NCBI RefSeq assembly: GCF_947502415.1 | Contig: NZ_CANMZV010000001.1 | Span: 310,001-374,000, forward strand | DNA from: an uncultured Photobacterium sp. | GTDB lineage: Bacteria; Pseudomonadota; Gammaproteobacteria; Enterobacterales; Vibrionaceae | Length of the DNA stretch: 64,000 nt | Reading direction: 5' to 3' | Shown here: piece by piece, positions 1 through 7,413 of the stretch | Numbering within the stretch: position 1 is the first letter of the stretch | Layout: every line of letters starts with the position of its first letter | The notes under the pieces: model-generated | What the model was told of the DNA's origin: nothing | Seen by the model: only the letters and a program-made list of their open reading frames with translations | The model's database searches: none | Translations under genes and position numbers: made by a program

Positions 1-584
1 GAGATTGCCCATTGGTTATTGTTGATGACAAAGACCAGCGGGATGTTCCAGATCCCAGCGCAATTCAGGGACTCAAGGAAATCTCCTTTTGAGGTAGCCC
101 CGTCTCCGCAGGTGACTAGTGCTGCATGGTGTTGGCCTTGGATCTTCAGTGCTGCGGCCACGCCAACAGCGTGGGTGCATTGGGTGGCGATAGGGACACA
201 GAATGGCAGATCTCGACAATGTTTATCATTGAAGGAAAAGTTGCTGCCTCGCTCGTCACCTCCCCAGTATTGGAGATTTTTTTCCATTGCGATTCCACGA
301 GCCCACATAGCTGGCATATCGCGGTAGTAGGGAATGAACACATCATTTGGCTGTAGAGCCCGGCCTACGGCAATACCAATCGCCTCTGAGCCAACGTGTG
401 AAGGGTAGGTCCCTAGTTTTCCGGTACGTTGCAGCGCAACTGCTTTATTATCGTAAACTCGGGTTAATACCATATCGCGGTAAAAACCAGTCAGGGTTGA
501 TTGGTCGGCCCATACGGGGAGTTGATCGACGGGACTTCCGTTATGATCAATGTATCGATGCATCGGTAAGGCCTGAACATTCAT
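1..584 (-). CDS. Thiamine-diphosphate-dependent 2-oxoacid dehydrogenase E1 alpha subunit (partial)
   Basis: The alpha subunit of a heterotetrameric E1 decarboxylates a 2-oxoacid (pyruvate, branched-chain 2-oxoacid or acetoin) with thiamine diphosphate and passes the acyl group to lipoyl-E2. About 194 N-terminal residues are present; the gene runs off the left edge. The thiamine-binding signature GDGATSKGDFLESLN followed by NN is readable about 160-190 residues in, as is the E1-alpha stretch YPSHVGSEAIGIAVG. The start ATG at 584 has AGGAG about 8 bases upstream and gives MNVQALPMHRY. The beta subunit and E2 would be expected beyond the window. The two-subunit E1 shape excludes the AceE type. 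Substrate cannot be decided from this fragment. Confidence 0.88.
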   Translation of the reverse strand, partial: MNVQALPMHRYIDHNGSPVDQLPVWADQSTLTGFYRDMVLTRVYDNKAVALQRTGKLGTYPSHVGSEAIGIAVGRALQPNDVFIPYYRDMPAMWARGIAMEKNLQYWGGDERGSNFSFNDKHCRDLPFCVPIATQCTHAVGVAAALKIQGQHHAALVTCGDGATSKGDFLESLNCAGIWNIPLVFVINNNQWAI

Positions 585-915
585 CGCAAGCTCCTTCTGT
601 TGCTGCCTCAAAGTGAGGCGGACAGCAAATGAAATCGATGGCTATACCATAAAAAAAGACTGCTTCGAATATGTTTAAAACGGCTTATCTAGCGATAAGT
701 CTAGGTATAACCAGATAATATTAAGTGTAACTATTTTGTTGAAACTTGCTTCTGCAAATGACAATAGGGTTAGTAAAGAATTCGATACAGGGCTAAATGA
801 CGAATGGATTAGCGCGTCTTATTGTTAAGATTCATTAAGTATAAGAGCGCTCTTGTCAAAGTTTTCGCTCATAATTTGACTACTATTGCTGTCCTGAACC
901 TTCTTATGGTGTGCT
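585..915. other. Divergent intergenic region with two palindromes
   Basis: This 331-base gap separates the leftward E1-alpha gene from the rightward lipoprotein gene and must hold both promoters. Two inverted repeats are visible: CTTATC-TAGC-GATAAG at 684-699 and the perfect 12-base palindrome AAGAGCGCTCTT at 843-854. Either could be an operator, but I cannot assign a regulator. No open reading frame or RNA gene is evident. Confidence 0.4.
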
Positions 916-1374
916 ATGAAGTTGTACAGTGGAATTTTATTTATGTTTTTTGTTGCGGCGTGTACGTCGCAGGAAACAGTGAGTGATATTGCAGGCCAAA
1001 AGACAACGTTTATTGATGGGGAGTGTTACGATCGCTCAACCTATTCGCTTAGCGATACATTTGACGAATTTATCGATGAAAGGCAGCAAGAATTGCGGAT
1101 CTTGCGGCCCGAGTTAACGGCGGAGAACTACGAACAGCTTGATTATGCGCTGAGGCATTTTTCAACATACTGGAATCAGCTCCGTAAAGAGCGGGATCAA
1201 GCTTGTGAGCAACATGCAACGTGTGAATTTGTTCGCATAAAAAACTATGATAAGAAATCCTATAACGCTGAACTTTGTGACAGTACAGATTTCCAATATA
1301 ACGTGAGTCGCGCGAAGATGATTAATTTCTTTAATGATATCGAGCGATTGCAGTTGCAAAAATCGGCTCCGTAA
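916..1374 (+). CDS. Small lipoprotein of unknown function
   Basis: A 152-residue protein with a type II signal peptide: a short basic start, a hydrophobic stretch and the lipobox FVAAC at residues 12-16, so it should be lipidated and anchored in the envelope. The mature part is acidic and helical, with four further cysteines (around residues 37, 97, 102 and 118) that could form disulfides in the periplasm. I do not recognise the family. It stands alone: the gene to the left is divergent and the next stretch to the right looks degenerate. Confidence 0.7.
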   Translation: MKLYSGILFMFFVAACTSQETVSDIAGQKTTFIDGECYDRSTYSLSDTFDEFIDERQQELRILRPELTAENYEQLDYALRHFSTYWNQLRKERDQACEQHATCEFVRIKNYDKKSYNAELCDSTDFQYNVSRAKMINFFNDIERLQLQKSAP

Positions 1375-1430
1375 CGAATTACGTTTCTCCCTTCAATGAG
1401 ATACCCATCAGACGTTATTTCTTAACGTGA

Positions 1431-1649
1431 TTGCTAATTTCCCCGGGTGCTTTGCAAGAGTGCGCTTCGCAGGAGTGGTTGATTGATGGATATACTCATC
1501 ATCTTGCAAAAATAGGCCGACAGTATGATCTCGAGGTAAATATCCTTGTTAAGGATGAGGTTTGCTGGGCCACCAAGCGACTGGATGATAATAGTATTAG
1601 ATTAACTAATGCTTTTATCAAAGAATTGTTGGGAAAAATTAAGTGGTGA
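1431..1649 (+). pseudogene. Short degenerate reading frame, possibly a gene remnant
   Basis: A 72-codon frame that opens only with TTG and has no convincing ribosome binding site. Its product (ending FIKELLGKIKW) has a protein-like composition and weakly resembles the segment before the zinc site of M48 metallopeptidases (a basic helix, a beta strand ending in a charged turn, then a helix), but no zinc motif follows. It may be a truncated remnant or a chance frame. No function is assigned. Confidence 0.22.
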
Positions 1650-1886
1650 TTTTTTTCTAACTCAAGCAAAATATACAGGCTAAGCAGGAACACGATAATG
1701 CAGGGAAATGAGCAGTTCAATTTTTATTGCTGTAATTGAGATGTTAATAAAAAATTGTTTTGCATCACCGTCTTATGACTAGAGGAAGGTGCGTTGTAGC
1801 ACTGTGTTGACAAGTTATGATCATTCTTTTATCACAATTTTATAACTGGCAAGTGCAATGATAACGCAGATGGGCTATCTTGTTTC

Positions 1887-1928
1887 TAGTCTAAAAATTG
1901 CTTCTACTAAGAGGCATTTTTTAGACTA
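1887..1928. repeat. Long hairpin upstream of a 34-aa peptide gene
   Basis: Perfect 11-base inverted repeat, TAGTCTAAAAA (1887-1897) and TTTTTAGACTA (1918-1928). The loop can pair further (TGCTTC with GAGGCA, one mismatch). It lies about 75 bases before the small membrane peptide gene at 2005. It could be a terminator for upstream transcription, a structured leader or an operator. Otherwise the 1650-2004 stretch holds no gene that I can see. Confidence 0.5.
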
Positions 1929-2004
1929 CAGCTGAACCCTTAATTTGATATCACTCCCAAAGTGGATGTCATACGTTTTAAATCAAAGCTTTATAAGGTT
2001 AATT

Positions 2005-2109
2005 ATGGAAACTCTGTTAGTCATTGCCTTTATTGTCGGCGCTGCTTTAGTCATTATAAAAGAGAAAAAATGCACTAAGGGTATAGACTACTCACGAGAC
2101 TCATTATAA
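2005..2109 (+). CDS. 34-residue single-pass membrane peptide
   Basis: A short frame starting ATG at 2005 and ending TAA at 2109, preceded by AAGG at 1995-1998 with suitable spacing. The peptide starts METLLVIAFIVGAALVII, one clear transmembrane helix, followed by a short basic then acidic tail with one cysteine (KEKKCTKG...). A strong factor-independent terminator begins six bases after the stop, and a long hairpin lies upstream, so this looks like an independent transcription unit. Small single-pass proteins of this shape often modulate membrane complexes or stress responses, but I do not recognise this one. Conservation of the peptide against synonymous change would settle whether it is real. 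Confidence 0.5.
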   Translation: METLLVIAFIVGAALVIIKEKKCTKGIDYSRDSL

Positions 2110-2114
2110 AGCAG

Positions 2115-2139
2115 AGGCGCCATTAGGCGCCTTTGTTTT
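2115..2139 (+). terminator. Factor-independent terminator
   Basis: Stem AGGCGCC / GGCGCCT with loop ATTA, followed by a T-rich tract (TTTGTTTT). It closes the small peptide gene at 2005. Confidence 0.85.
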
Positions 2140-2454
2140 AATGGGGCCAATATAATTGTCGACCATTATATTTTTGTGTTTGTTTGTACTGTATTCCATT
2201 TTGATATGTTGCCTTTTGCTTTCATTCCTTCCTGTTAACAATATCTTATCTTATGCAATTGAATCCCTATCTTGATTAAAGCTGTAATTATTCAAGGCGT
2301 GATCTGTGTCATCTATTGATTAAATGAACTACTTGTTAATTAGCTTATTAATGAATATCTTTGGGTAACAAATAAATGAACCAAGTTGCACTTGAATGGT
2401 AAGGTGATTGCTTTTCAAGAACAGCGATTAAGAGGGAAGGTTCTTCTAAGTATT
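2140..2454. other. Intergenic region before the EAL gene
   Basis: About 315 AT-rich bases with no convincing gene. A GTGA-N6-TCAT sequence at 2299-2312 resembles a weak CRP site and could regulate the phosphodiesterase gene that follows. This is suggestive only. Confidence 0.3.
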
Positions 2455-4056
2455 ATGTTATCTGGCAAACGACTTCGACATTTTGTATTACGTTTAACTC
2501 AATTTTGTGTAGGAATAAAACATAATTTAGCGTGCTTTGCATTTGTAGTTGGGCTGGCTGTTTTGTTCTCGTTCACAAGTGGTTTTTTTTCCAAATTACA
2601 ACTGTCATATATCATTAGCACCGATTCAGAGGACTTATTGAATATCCATTCGATGAAGATTAATCGTTTTCCGGAACTTCTTGCTTCATTAAGCCATAAT
2701 TTTCAGTTTGATTGCAGTGCTTCTGATATCAATTTACTAGAAAGTATTACTTATAATGATTATGTGATTAAGCGTGTTACGATCAAAACGTCAGATGGCA
2801 GACAATGTAGTAGTTTCTCTCGGGCAAATATCCAGCCTCACATCGCCCCGTTGATTGAAAATTATACGTCTAATGTTTCGTTATGGGTTGCTTTTGATTC
2901 AGATAAAGAACAGAACTTGCTGGTTGCCGAGAGGCAAGAAGAAAGAGGATCGTTCTGGGTTTACATGGAGCCTATTGTTTCTGATACGATCAGAAATAAA
3001 TATTGTGATAACTGTGTGTTGAGTTCTATTTCTTCGCTGGAAAATCCGGGGATAGCGTTTTGGCGAGGGGATGCAGCTTTGTTTACTTCAGAACCATTAT
3101 TTACTGCGGACTTAGCTGATGGGCTTCGTGTGGATACTTATGTAAAAAGGGAACTTATTGAGCATTACAAACAACAGTTGTGGCTTCCTTTATTTATTTT
3201 TGGCTTAGCGGTTGGTACGTTTTGTATGGTTGTTTACCATCTCGCCGTTAGGCGAAGAATGTCGTTGCATTCATTGGTTGAGCGCGGTTTAGCTAAAAAA
3301 GAATTTGTTCCCTATTATCAGCCGATCGTAGATGTTTCCAGTAACTCCCTATATGGATGTGAGATGCTGGCAAGATGGCAGCGTCCGGGCCAAGCTGTCA
3401 TTTCTCCAATGGAGTTTATTCCTTATGTGGAAAAGAGTGGGCAGATTTTGGCAATTACTGATCAGTTACTTGAAAAAGGAACGTTGGAAATAAGGAAGTT
3501 GAATTGGCACATAACTAAACAGATTATCAGTATTAATGTGGTGCCGGATCAGCTTGAAAGTCCGGATATTATGGAGAAATTACTTCGGATATTGAAGGGC
3601 TCTGATATTAACCTGAATCAGGTTGCGTTTGAAGTAACAGAGCGGAAGCAGTTTACTGATCTTGCAATGGCGTCTGATGTTATTGAACAACTTCGTTCTA
3701 AAGGCATTGATGTAAAGCTTGATGATGCCGGTACAGGTTATGGTGGATTTAGTTATATCCAGCAGCTAAATATCAGAAGCCTGAAAATAGACAAAATGTT
3801 TGTCGAGAATATTGGCACCACTGATATTAAAGTATCATTGCTTAATTCGATTATTGCTTTCGGTAAAGAAGCCGGGATGGAAATGATTGCGGAAGGTGTC
3901 GAAACTGAAGAGCAGTCTCAGTACCTTGCTGAACAGGGGGTTTACCTGCAGCAAGGATATTTCTTTGGTAAGCCAATGATTTTTAAAGATTTTGCTTATT
4001 ATTGCAAATCAATGCAACCGCAGCGCAAAGAAGAGCCTATTGTGTGTGTTGCCTGA
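2455..4056 (+). CDS. CSS-motif EAL-domain c-di-GMP phosphodiesterase
   Basis: Inner-membrane enzyme predicted to hydrolyse c-di-GMP to pGpG. A first transmembrane helix near residues 30-50 and a second near 245-265 flank a periplasmic CSS-type sensor domain containing the redox cysteine motif (FDCSAS near residue 75 and QCSSFSRAN near 122). The cytoplasmic EAL domain fills the C-terminus: the EAL glutamate survives in a variant CEMLARW, and the ISINV, FEVTE, LDDAGTGYGG, LKIDKMFV and AEGVET.EQ motifs are present, so activity is likely. Family precedent (E. coli PdeC) couples the thiol state of the CSS domain to activity. The frame also extends upstream to TTG at 2386; ATG 2455 is preferred although its AGAGGGAAGG site is rather distant. 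Confidence 0.88.
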   Translation: MLSGKRLRHFVLRLTQFCVGIKHNLACFAFVVGLAVLFSFTSGFFSKLQLSYIISTDSEDLLNIHSMKINRFPELLASLSHNFQFDCSASDINLLESITYNDYVIKRVTIKTSDGRQCSSFSRANIQPHIAPLIENYTSNVSLWVAFDSDKEQNLLVAERQEERGSFWVYMEPIVSDTIRNKYCDNCVLSSISSLENPGIAFWRGDAALFTSEPLFTADLADGLRVDTYVKRELIEHYKQQLWLPLFIFGLAVGTFCMVVYHLAVRRRMSLHSLVERGLAKKEFVPYYQPIVDVSSNSLYGCEMLARWQRPGQAVISPMEFIPYVEKSGQILAITDQLLEKGTLEIRKLNWHITKQIISINVVPDQLESPDIMEKLLRILKGSDINLNQVAFEVTERKQFTDLAMASDVIEQLRSKGIDVKLDDAGTGYGGFSYIQQLNIRSLKIDKMFVENIGTTDIKVSLLNSIIAFGKEAGMEMIAEGVETEEQSQYLAEQGVYLQQGYFFGKPMIFKDFAYYCKSMQPQRKEEPIVCVA

Positions 4057-4100
4057 TATAAAATCAGGTGGCATTGTGCCACCTGATTTAAATTTTGCTA

Positions 4101-5105
4101 TTACGCGTTTTTTTCTCGCCAAGTATGGGTAAGCTCACTGATAATTCTATGAGTTTCTAGCCATTTTCTGGTTTTGATGAGATCTCGATATTCACCCGTC
4201 GGCTTTTTGCAGAGTGTTTCCAGCTGGAGAACCTGAGTTTGCGGTAGGCCGTCAAGAGCTTGAATAGCACCTTCACGATTGTTGCACAACATCACCATAT
4301 CACATCCAGCCTGCTGTGCTGCAATTGCCCGTTCGCTATAGCTGCCAAGTACATCGGCACCTTTCATATTCAGGTCATCAGAGAAAATGACACCTTTGAA
4401 GTTGAGTTCTTGGCGTAGTATTTCTTTTAACCAGTATTCTGAGCCACTAGCCGGTTGAGCATCGTAGGCATCAAAAATAACATGGGCTGGCATCATTGCA
4501 TCAAGCAACTCATGTTCAATGAGGTGTTTAAACACTGTCATATCGTGCTGTTTAATGGTCTCGCGAGAGTCTACAGGTGTCTCAAGGTGTGAATCAGCAA
4601 TAACACCACCGTGACCAGGGAAGTGTTTTCCTGTTGCAGCCATTCCGGCTTGCTTCATACCTTTAATGAATTTGCTAGCGTACTGAATAATTTGTTGAGG
4701 TTCATCAGAGAAGGCTCTGTCTCCGATAGCTTTACAGTCGAACCCAAGATCAAGGACAGGTGCCAGGCTAAGATCTATATCCATCGCCAGTAGTTCAGCG
4801 GCCATTAGCCAACCGCCTTGTTTTGCCAGTTCAAGCCCGTCTTTGCTTTGTGAAAAAGCTTTGGCAGGTGGCAGCAAGGTAAATTCATTTCGAAAGCGTT
4901 GTACACGTCCGCCTTCCTGATCAACGGCGATTAAAAAAGGTCGTTGTGCGGTTTGGCGAATATCTTTGGTGAGCGCTCTAAGCTGCTTACGGTCGTGATA
5001 ATTCCGGCTAAATAGGATAATGCCACCAACGGTCGGGTGCTGGATAATTTCTTTGTCTTCGGCATCTAGCTCATAGCCAGATACATCAAGCATTAATGGT
5101 CCCAT
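4101..5105 (-). CDS. nagZ: Beta-N-acetylglucosaminidase NagZ (GH3)
   Basis: Cytoplasmic GH3 hexosaminidase of peptidoglycan recycling. It removes N-acetylglucosamine from GlcNAc-anhydroMurNAc muropeptides and so controls the ligand pool that induces AmpC-type beta-lactamases. The 334-residue length is typical. Visible family motifs are the KHFPGHG loop (residues 160-166), the following D171-S-H173 acid/base dyad, and FSDDLNM (241-247) carrying the nucleophile. GGAG lies just upstream of ATG 5105. It is monocistronic here; the next rightward gene is divergent. Confidence 0.96.
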   Translation of the reverse strand: MGPLMLDVSGYELDAEDKEIIQHPTVGGIILFSRNYHDRKQLRALTKDIRQTAQRPFLIAVDQEGGRVQRFRNEFTLLPPAKAFSQSKDGLELAKQGGWLMAAELLAMDIDLSLAPVLDLGFDCKAIGDRAFSDEPQQIIQYASKFIKGMKQAGMAATGKHFPGHGGVIADSHLETPVDSRETIKQHDMTVFKHLIEHELLDAMMPAHVIFDAYDAQPASGSEYWLKEILRQELNFKGVIFSDDLNMKGADVLGSYSERAIAAQQAGCDMVMLCNNREGAIQALDGLPQTQVLQLETLCKKPTGEYRDLIKTRKWLETHRIISELTHTWREKNA

Positions 5106-5409
5106 ATAAACTCCGATAAAGAACGTTCTGAAAGCGCGGAGCGATGATATCGTTGTCTAGCAAGCTGTTCAGAAATAAAAGACGACTAACGTTACCATAG
5201 TCTAGAGGAGACCGATAATAGTCTGCCGTGATTTTTAGAGTTAGTTTCGGCATTATCAATTGTTTATCATAGTAAACACTAAGTTGATGGTGTGTGTTAT
5301 GTGATTATTATTTTCTAGTGTGTATCTGGTACATAATGTTGAAAAAATCGGTATTAAGGTGATCGAGATCTTATATGTAAAAAATGAGTAGCATTGATTA
5401 CATTGTAAC

Positions 5410-5425
5410 TGTGATCATTATCACT
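5410..5425 (+). promoter_or_regulatory. CRP-like binding site
   Basis: TGTGA-TCATTA-TCACT matches nine of the ten conserved positions of the TGTGA-N6-TCACA consensus. It is centred about 68 bases before the ATG of the DUF1097 gene, in the 380-base gap after divergent nagZ. The rest of that gap has no gene that I can see. Regulation by CRP (or Fnr) is inferred from the motif. Confidence 0.55.
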
Positions 5426-5485
5426 CTAACTTTTAATTCTCTCAATTAAACTGTTTCCTGATTCATAGTTAATTGAGATTTTCAC

Positions 5486-5971
5486 ATGTCGGTATTGGTC
5501 GCCATTGCTATAACAACAGGTATTCTTTCAGGTGTTTGGGGATGGGTTGCTGTTTCTTTGGGCCTGTTGAGTTGGGCTGGTTTTCTGGGATGTACTACCT
5601 ACTTCGCTTCACCTAAAGAGGGTCTGAAAGGTCTTGGACTTAGTATAGCGACTAATCTAAGTGGTGTTTTCTGGGCATTGGTGATTATTCATTTATCGAC
5701 AATGGTTGGTATTGAAATTGTTGGTTATGTTATTACTGCGGTTGTAGCGTTTTTCATGTGTGTTCAGGCTAAAAAATCATGGCTTGAATTTATTCCGGGC
5801 ACATTCATTGGTTCATGTGCCACATTTGCTGCTGGAGGAGACTGGCAGTTAGTTATACCGTCACTGATTCTTGGTGCAATTTTTGGTTACACCATGAAGG
5901 CTTCTGGTTTGTTGCTACAGAAAAAAATGAACCAGCCTAAAAATGATTTTACTGTTCCTGAGCTTGATTAA
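5486..5971 (+). CDS. DUF1097 family inner-membrane protein
   Basis: A 161-residue, mostly hydrophobic protein with about five transmembrane segments, matching E. coli YcdZ (DUF1097) in length and in features such as the start GILSGVWGW, ASPKEG near residue 42 and FIPGTFIGSCATFA near 110. The function of the family is unknown; transport or a vitamin/ion-related role is only speculation. It is flanked by a CRP-like site upstream and its own terminator downstream, so it is probably expressed alone and responsive to carbon status. Confidence 0.82.
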   Translation: MSVLVAIAITTGILSGVWGWVAVSLGLLSWAGFLGCTTYFASPKEGLKGLGLSIATNLSGVFWALVIIHLSTMVGIEIVGYVITAVVAFFMCVQAKKSWLEFIPGTFIGSCATFAAGGDWQLVIPSLILGAIFGYTMKASGLLLQKKMNQPKNDFTVPELD

Positions 5972-6010
5972 TATTAATCCCTTCTTTTTTTTTTACTGTT
6001 TTCTATTTTT

Positions 6011-6038
6011 ATGCTGCCGCTTGGCAGCATTTTTTTTG
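6011..6038 (+). terminator. Factor-independent terminator
   Basis: Stem ATGCTGCC / GGCAGCAT with loop GCTT, followed by eight T residues. It ends the DUF1097 transcript. Confidence 0.93.
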
Positions 6039-6115
6039 CCATTTTCTACCGCATTAATTAATCGAATTATCAAAAGCTCTATTTTCTATTATTCATCTGT
6101 TTCCGGTTTGATTTG

Positions 6116-6133
6116 AAATGTTTTGAAACATTT
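6116..6133. promoter_or_regulatory. Putative operator palindrome upstream of the efflux operon
   Basis: Perfect inverted repeat AAATGTTT-TG-AAACATTT. It lies about 155 bases before the adaptor gene and is the size and symmetry of a TetR/MarR-type operator. No repressor gene lies next to the operon, so a trans-acting regulator would be needed. The remaining 5972-6288 stretch holds only the preceding terminator and presumably the efflux promoter. Confidence 0.45.
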
Positions 6134-6288
6134 ACTCTAGTAAAAAAACGTTACTAATAAAACCTGTTCAGCTTTCGTTAAAGCCTCAATGCTAACGTGG
6201 CTTTATTGCTTATATCATTGAATTATTGGCTTTTTCAATATTTATTACGCCAGCAATTTATTTTTATACATTACCTATGGTTAGCAAA

Positions 6289-7410
6289 ATGAATAATAAA
6301 TTTATGGTTGCCTCACTAATTAGTGCCAGCTTGCTTGTTGGGTGTGGCGATAAGTTCTCTGGACAGAAATCGTCGGCTAACCCTTTGGTAGCAATACAGC
6401 CGGTGACTGTTATTGATTATCAGCAAGGCAAAAAGTTTGTCGGTCGTACTGAAGCGATTGAGGACGTGGCTATAACGGCTCAGGTTTCCGGCTATCTGAA
6501 AGATCGTTTTTTTCAAGAGGGTGAACTTGTTGAAAAAGGACAGTTACTATTTCAGATTGAACCCGCCGCCTATGAGGCAAAAGTTGCTAGTGCTAAAGCT
6601 GAGATAGCACAGGCTGAGGCGACATTGAAACGTGCGGACCTCGACTGGGAACGGGGCAAGAATTTGTTGCCTAAAGGAAGTATTAGCCAGTCAGAGTTTG
6701 ACCGTTTGACTGCGGAGAAGCTCAATGCTGAGGCGCAGGTGAAAGCTGCAAAGGCGCAATTAAACTCTGCTGAAATTGACTTGTCGTTTACCCGCATTGT
6801 TGCGCCGTTTACTGGGCGAATAAGTGATAGTAAAGCCAGCATTGGTGATTTGGTGTCGCCAAATTCGGGTGTGTTGACGACTCTGGTTAGTCTCGACCCG
6901 ATACAAGCTTCTTTTAACATTAGTGAACGTCAGCGTTTGGATTTAGGAATAGATGAACTGGATGGAAGTGGTGACGGGAAAGGGGATGTCGAGGTCGTGC
7001 TGACGCTTAATAATGGTCAGGATTATTCATCTTTGGGTAAAGTTGACTTTATTGGTAACCGGATTGATTTGAATACGGGAACCATTGCAATGCGTGCAAA
7101 ATTTGCAAACCCCGAGCAGCGTTTGTTGCCAGGTCAGCATGTTCAGGTTTTCTTGCGAGAAAAAACACCCGTAAAGATGAATGTGGTTCCTCGCAGAGCG
7201 GTACAAAGTGATCTTGAAGGGGACTTTGTTATGGTGCTGAAAGAGGGAAACATAGCAGAACGTCGTAATGTTCAGCTTGGGGCGCAGGCAGAGCAGGGTG
7301 TCATTATTCGTGATGGGCTGAACGCAGATGATGTTGTTCTGACCAAAGGGCTGCAGCGCGTTCGTAATGGAATGACAGTACGATTTGAACAACCGGATGC
7401 TAAGGAATAA
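6289..7410 (+). CDS. RND efflux periplasmic adaptor lipoprotein
   Basis: Membrane-fusion component linking the RND pump encoded just downstream to an outer-membrane channel (probably TolC, since none is encoded here). The start MNNKFMVASLISASLLVGC gives a lipoprotein signal with the cysteine at residue 19. The barrel-sandwich (lipoyl) halves are visible as VSGYLKDRFFQEGELVEKGQLLFQIE and FTGRISDSKASIGDLV, enclosing an alanine-rich alpha-hairpin (EIAQAEATLKRADLDWERG onwards). Earlier starts at 6277 (ATG) and 6226 (TTG) are possible; none has a strong ribosome binding site, and 6289 gives the best signal peptide. The stop lies three bases before the pump gene, so the two are co-translated. Confidence 0.92.
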   Translation: MNNKFMVASLISASLLVGCGDKFSGQKSSANPLVAIQPVTVIDYQQGKKFVGRTEAIEDVAITAQVSGYLKDRFFQEGELVEKGQLLFQIEPAAYEAKVASAKAEIAQAEATLKRADLDWERGKNLLPKGSISQSEFDRLTAEKLNAEAQVKAAKAQLNSAEIDLSFTRIVAPFTGRISDSKASIGDLVSPNSGVLTTLVSLDPIQASFNISERQRLDLGIDELDGSGDGKGDVEVVLTLNNGQDYSSLGKVDFIGNRIDLNTGTIAMRAKFANPEQRLLPGQHVQVFLREKTPVKMNVVPRRAVQSDLEGDFVMVLKEGNIAERRNVQLGAQAEQGVIIRDGLNADDVVLTKGLQRVRNGMTVRFEQPDAKE

Positions 7411-7413
7411 AAA

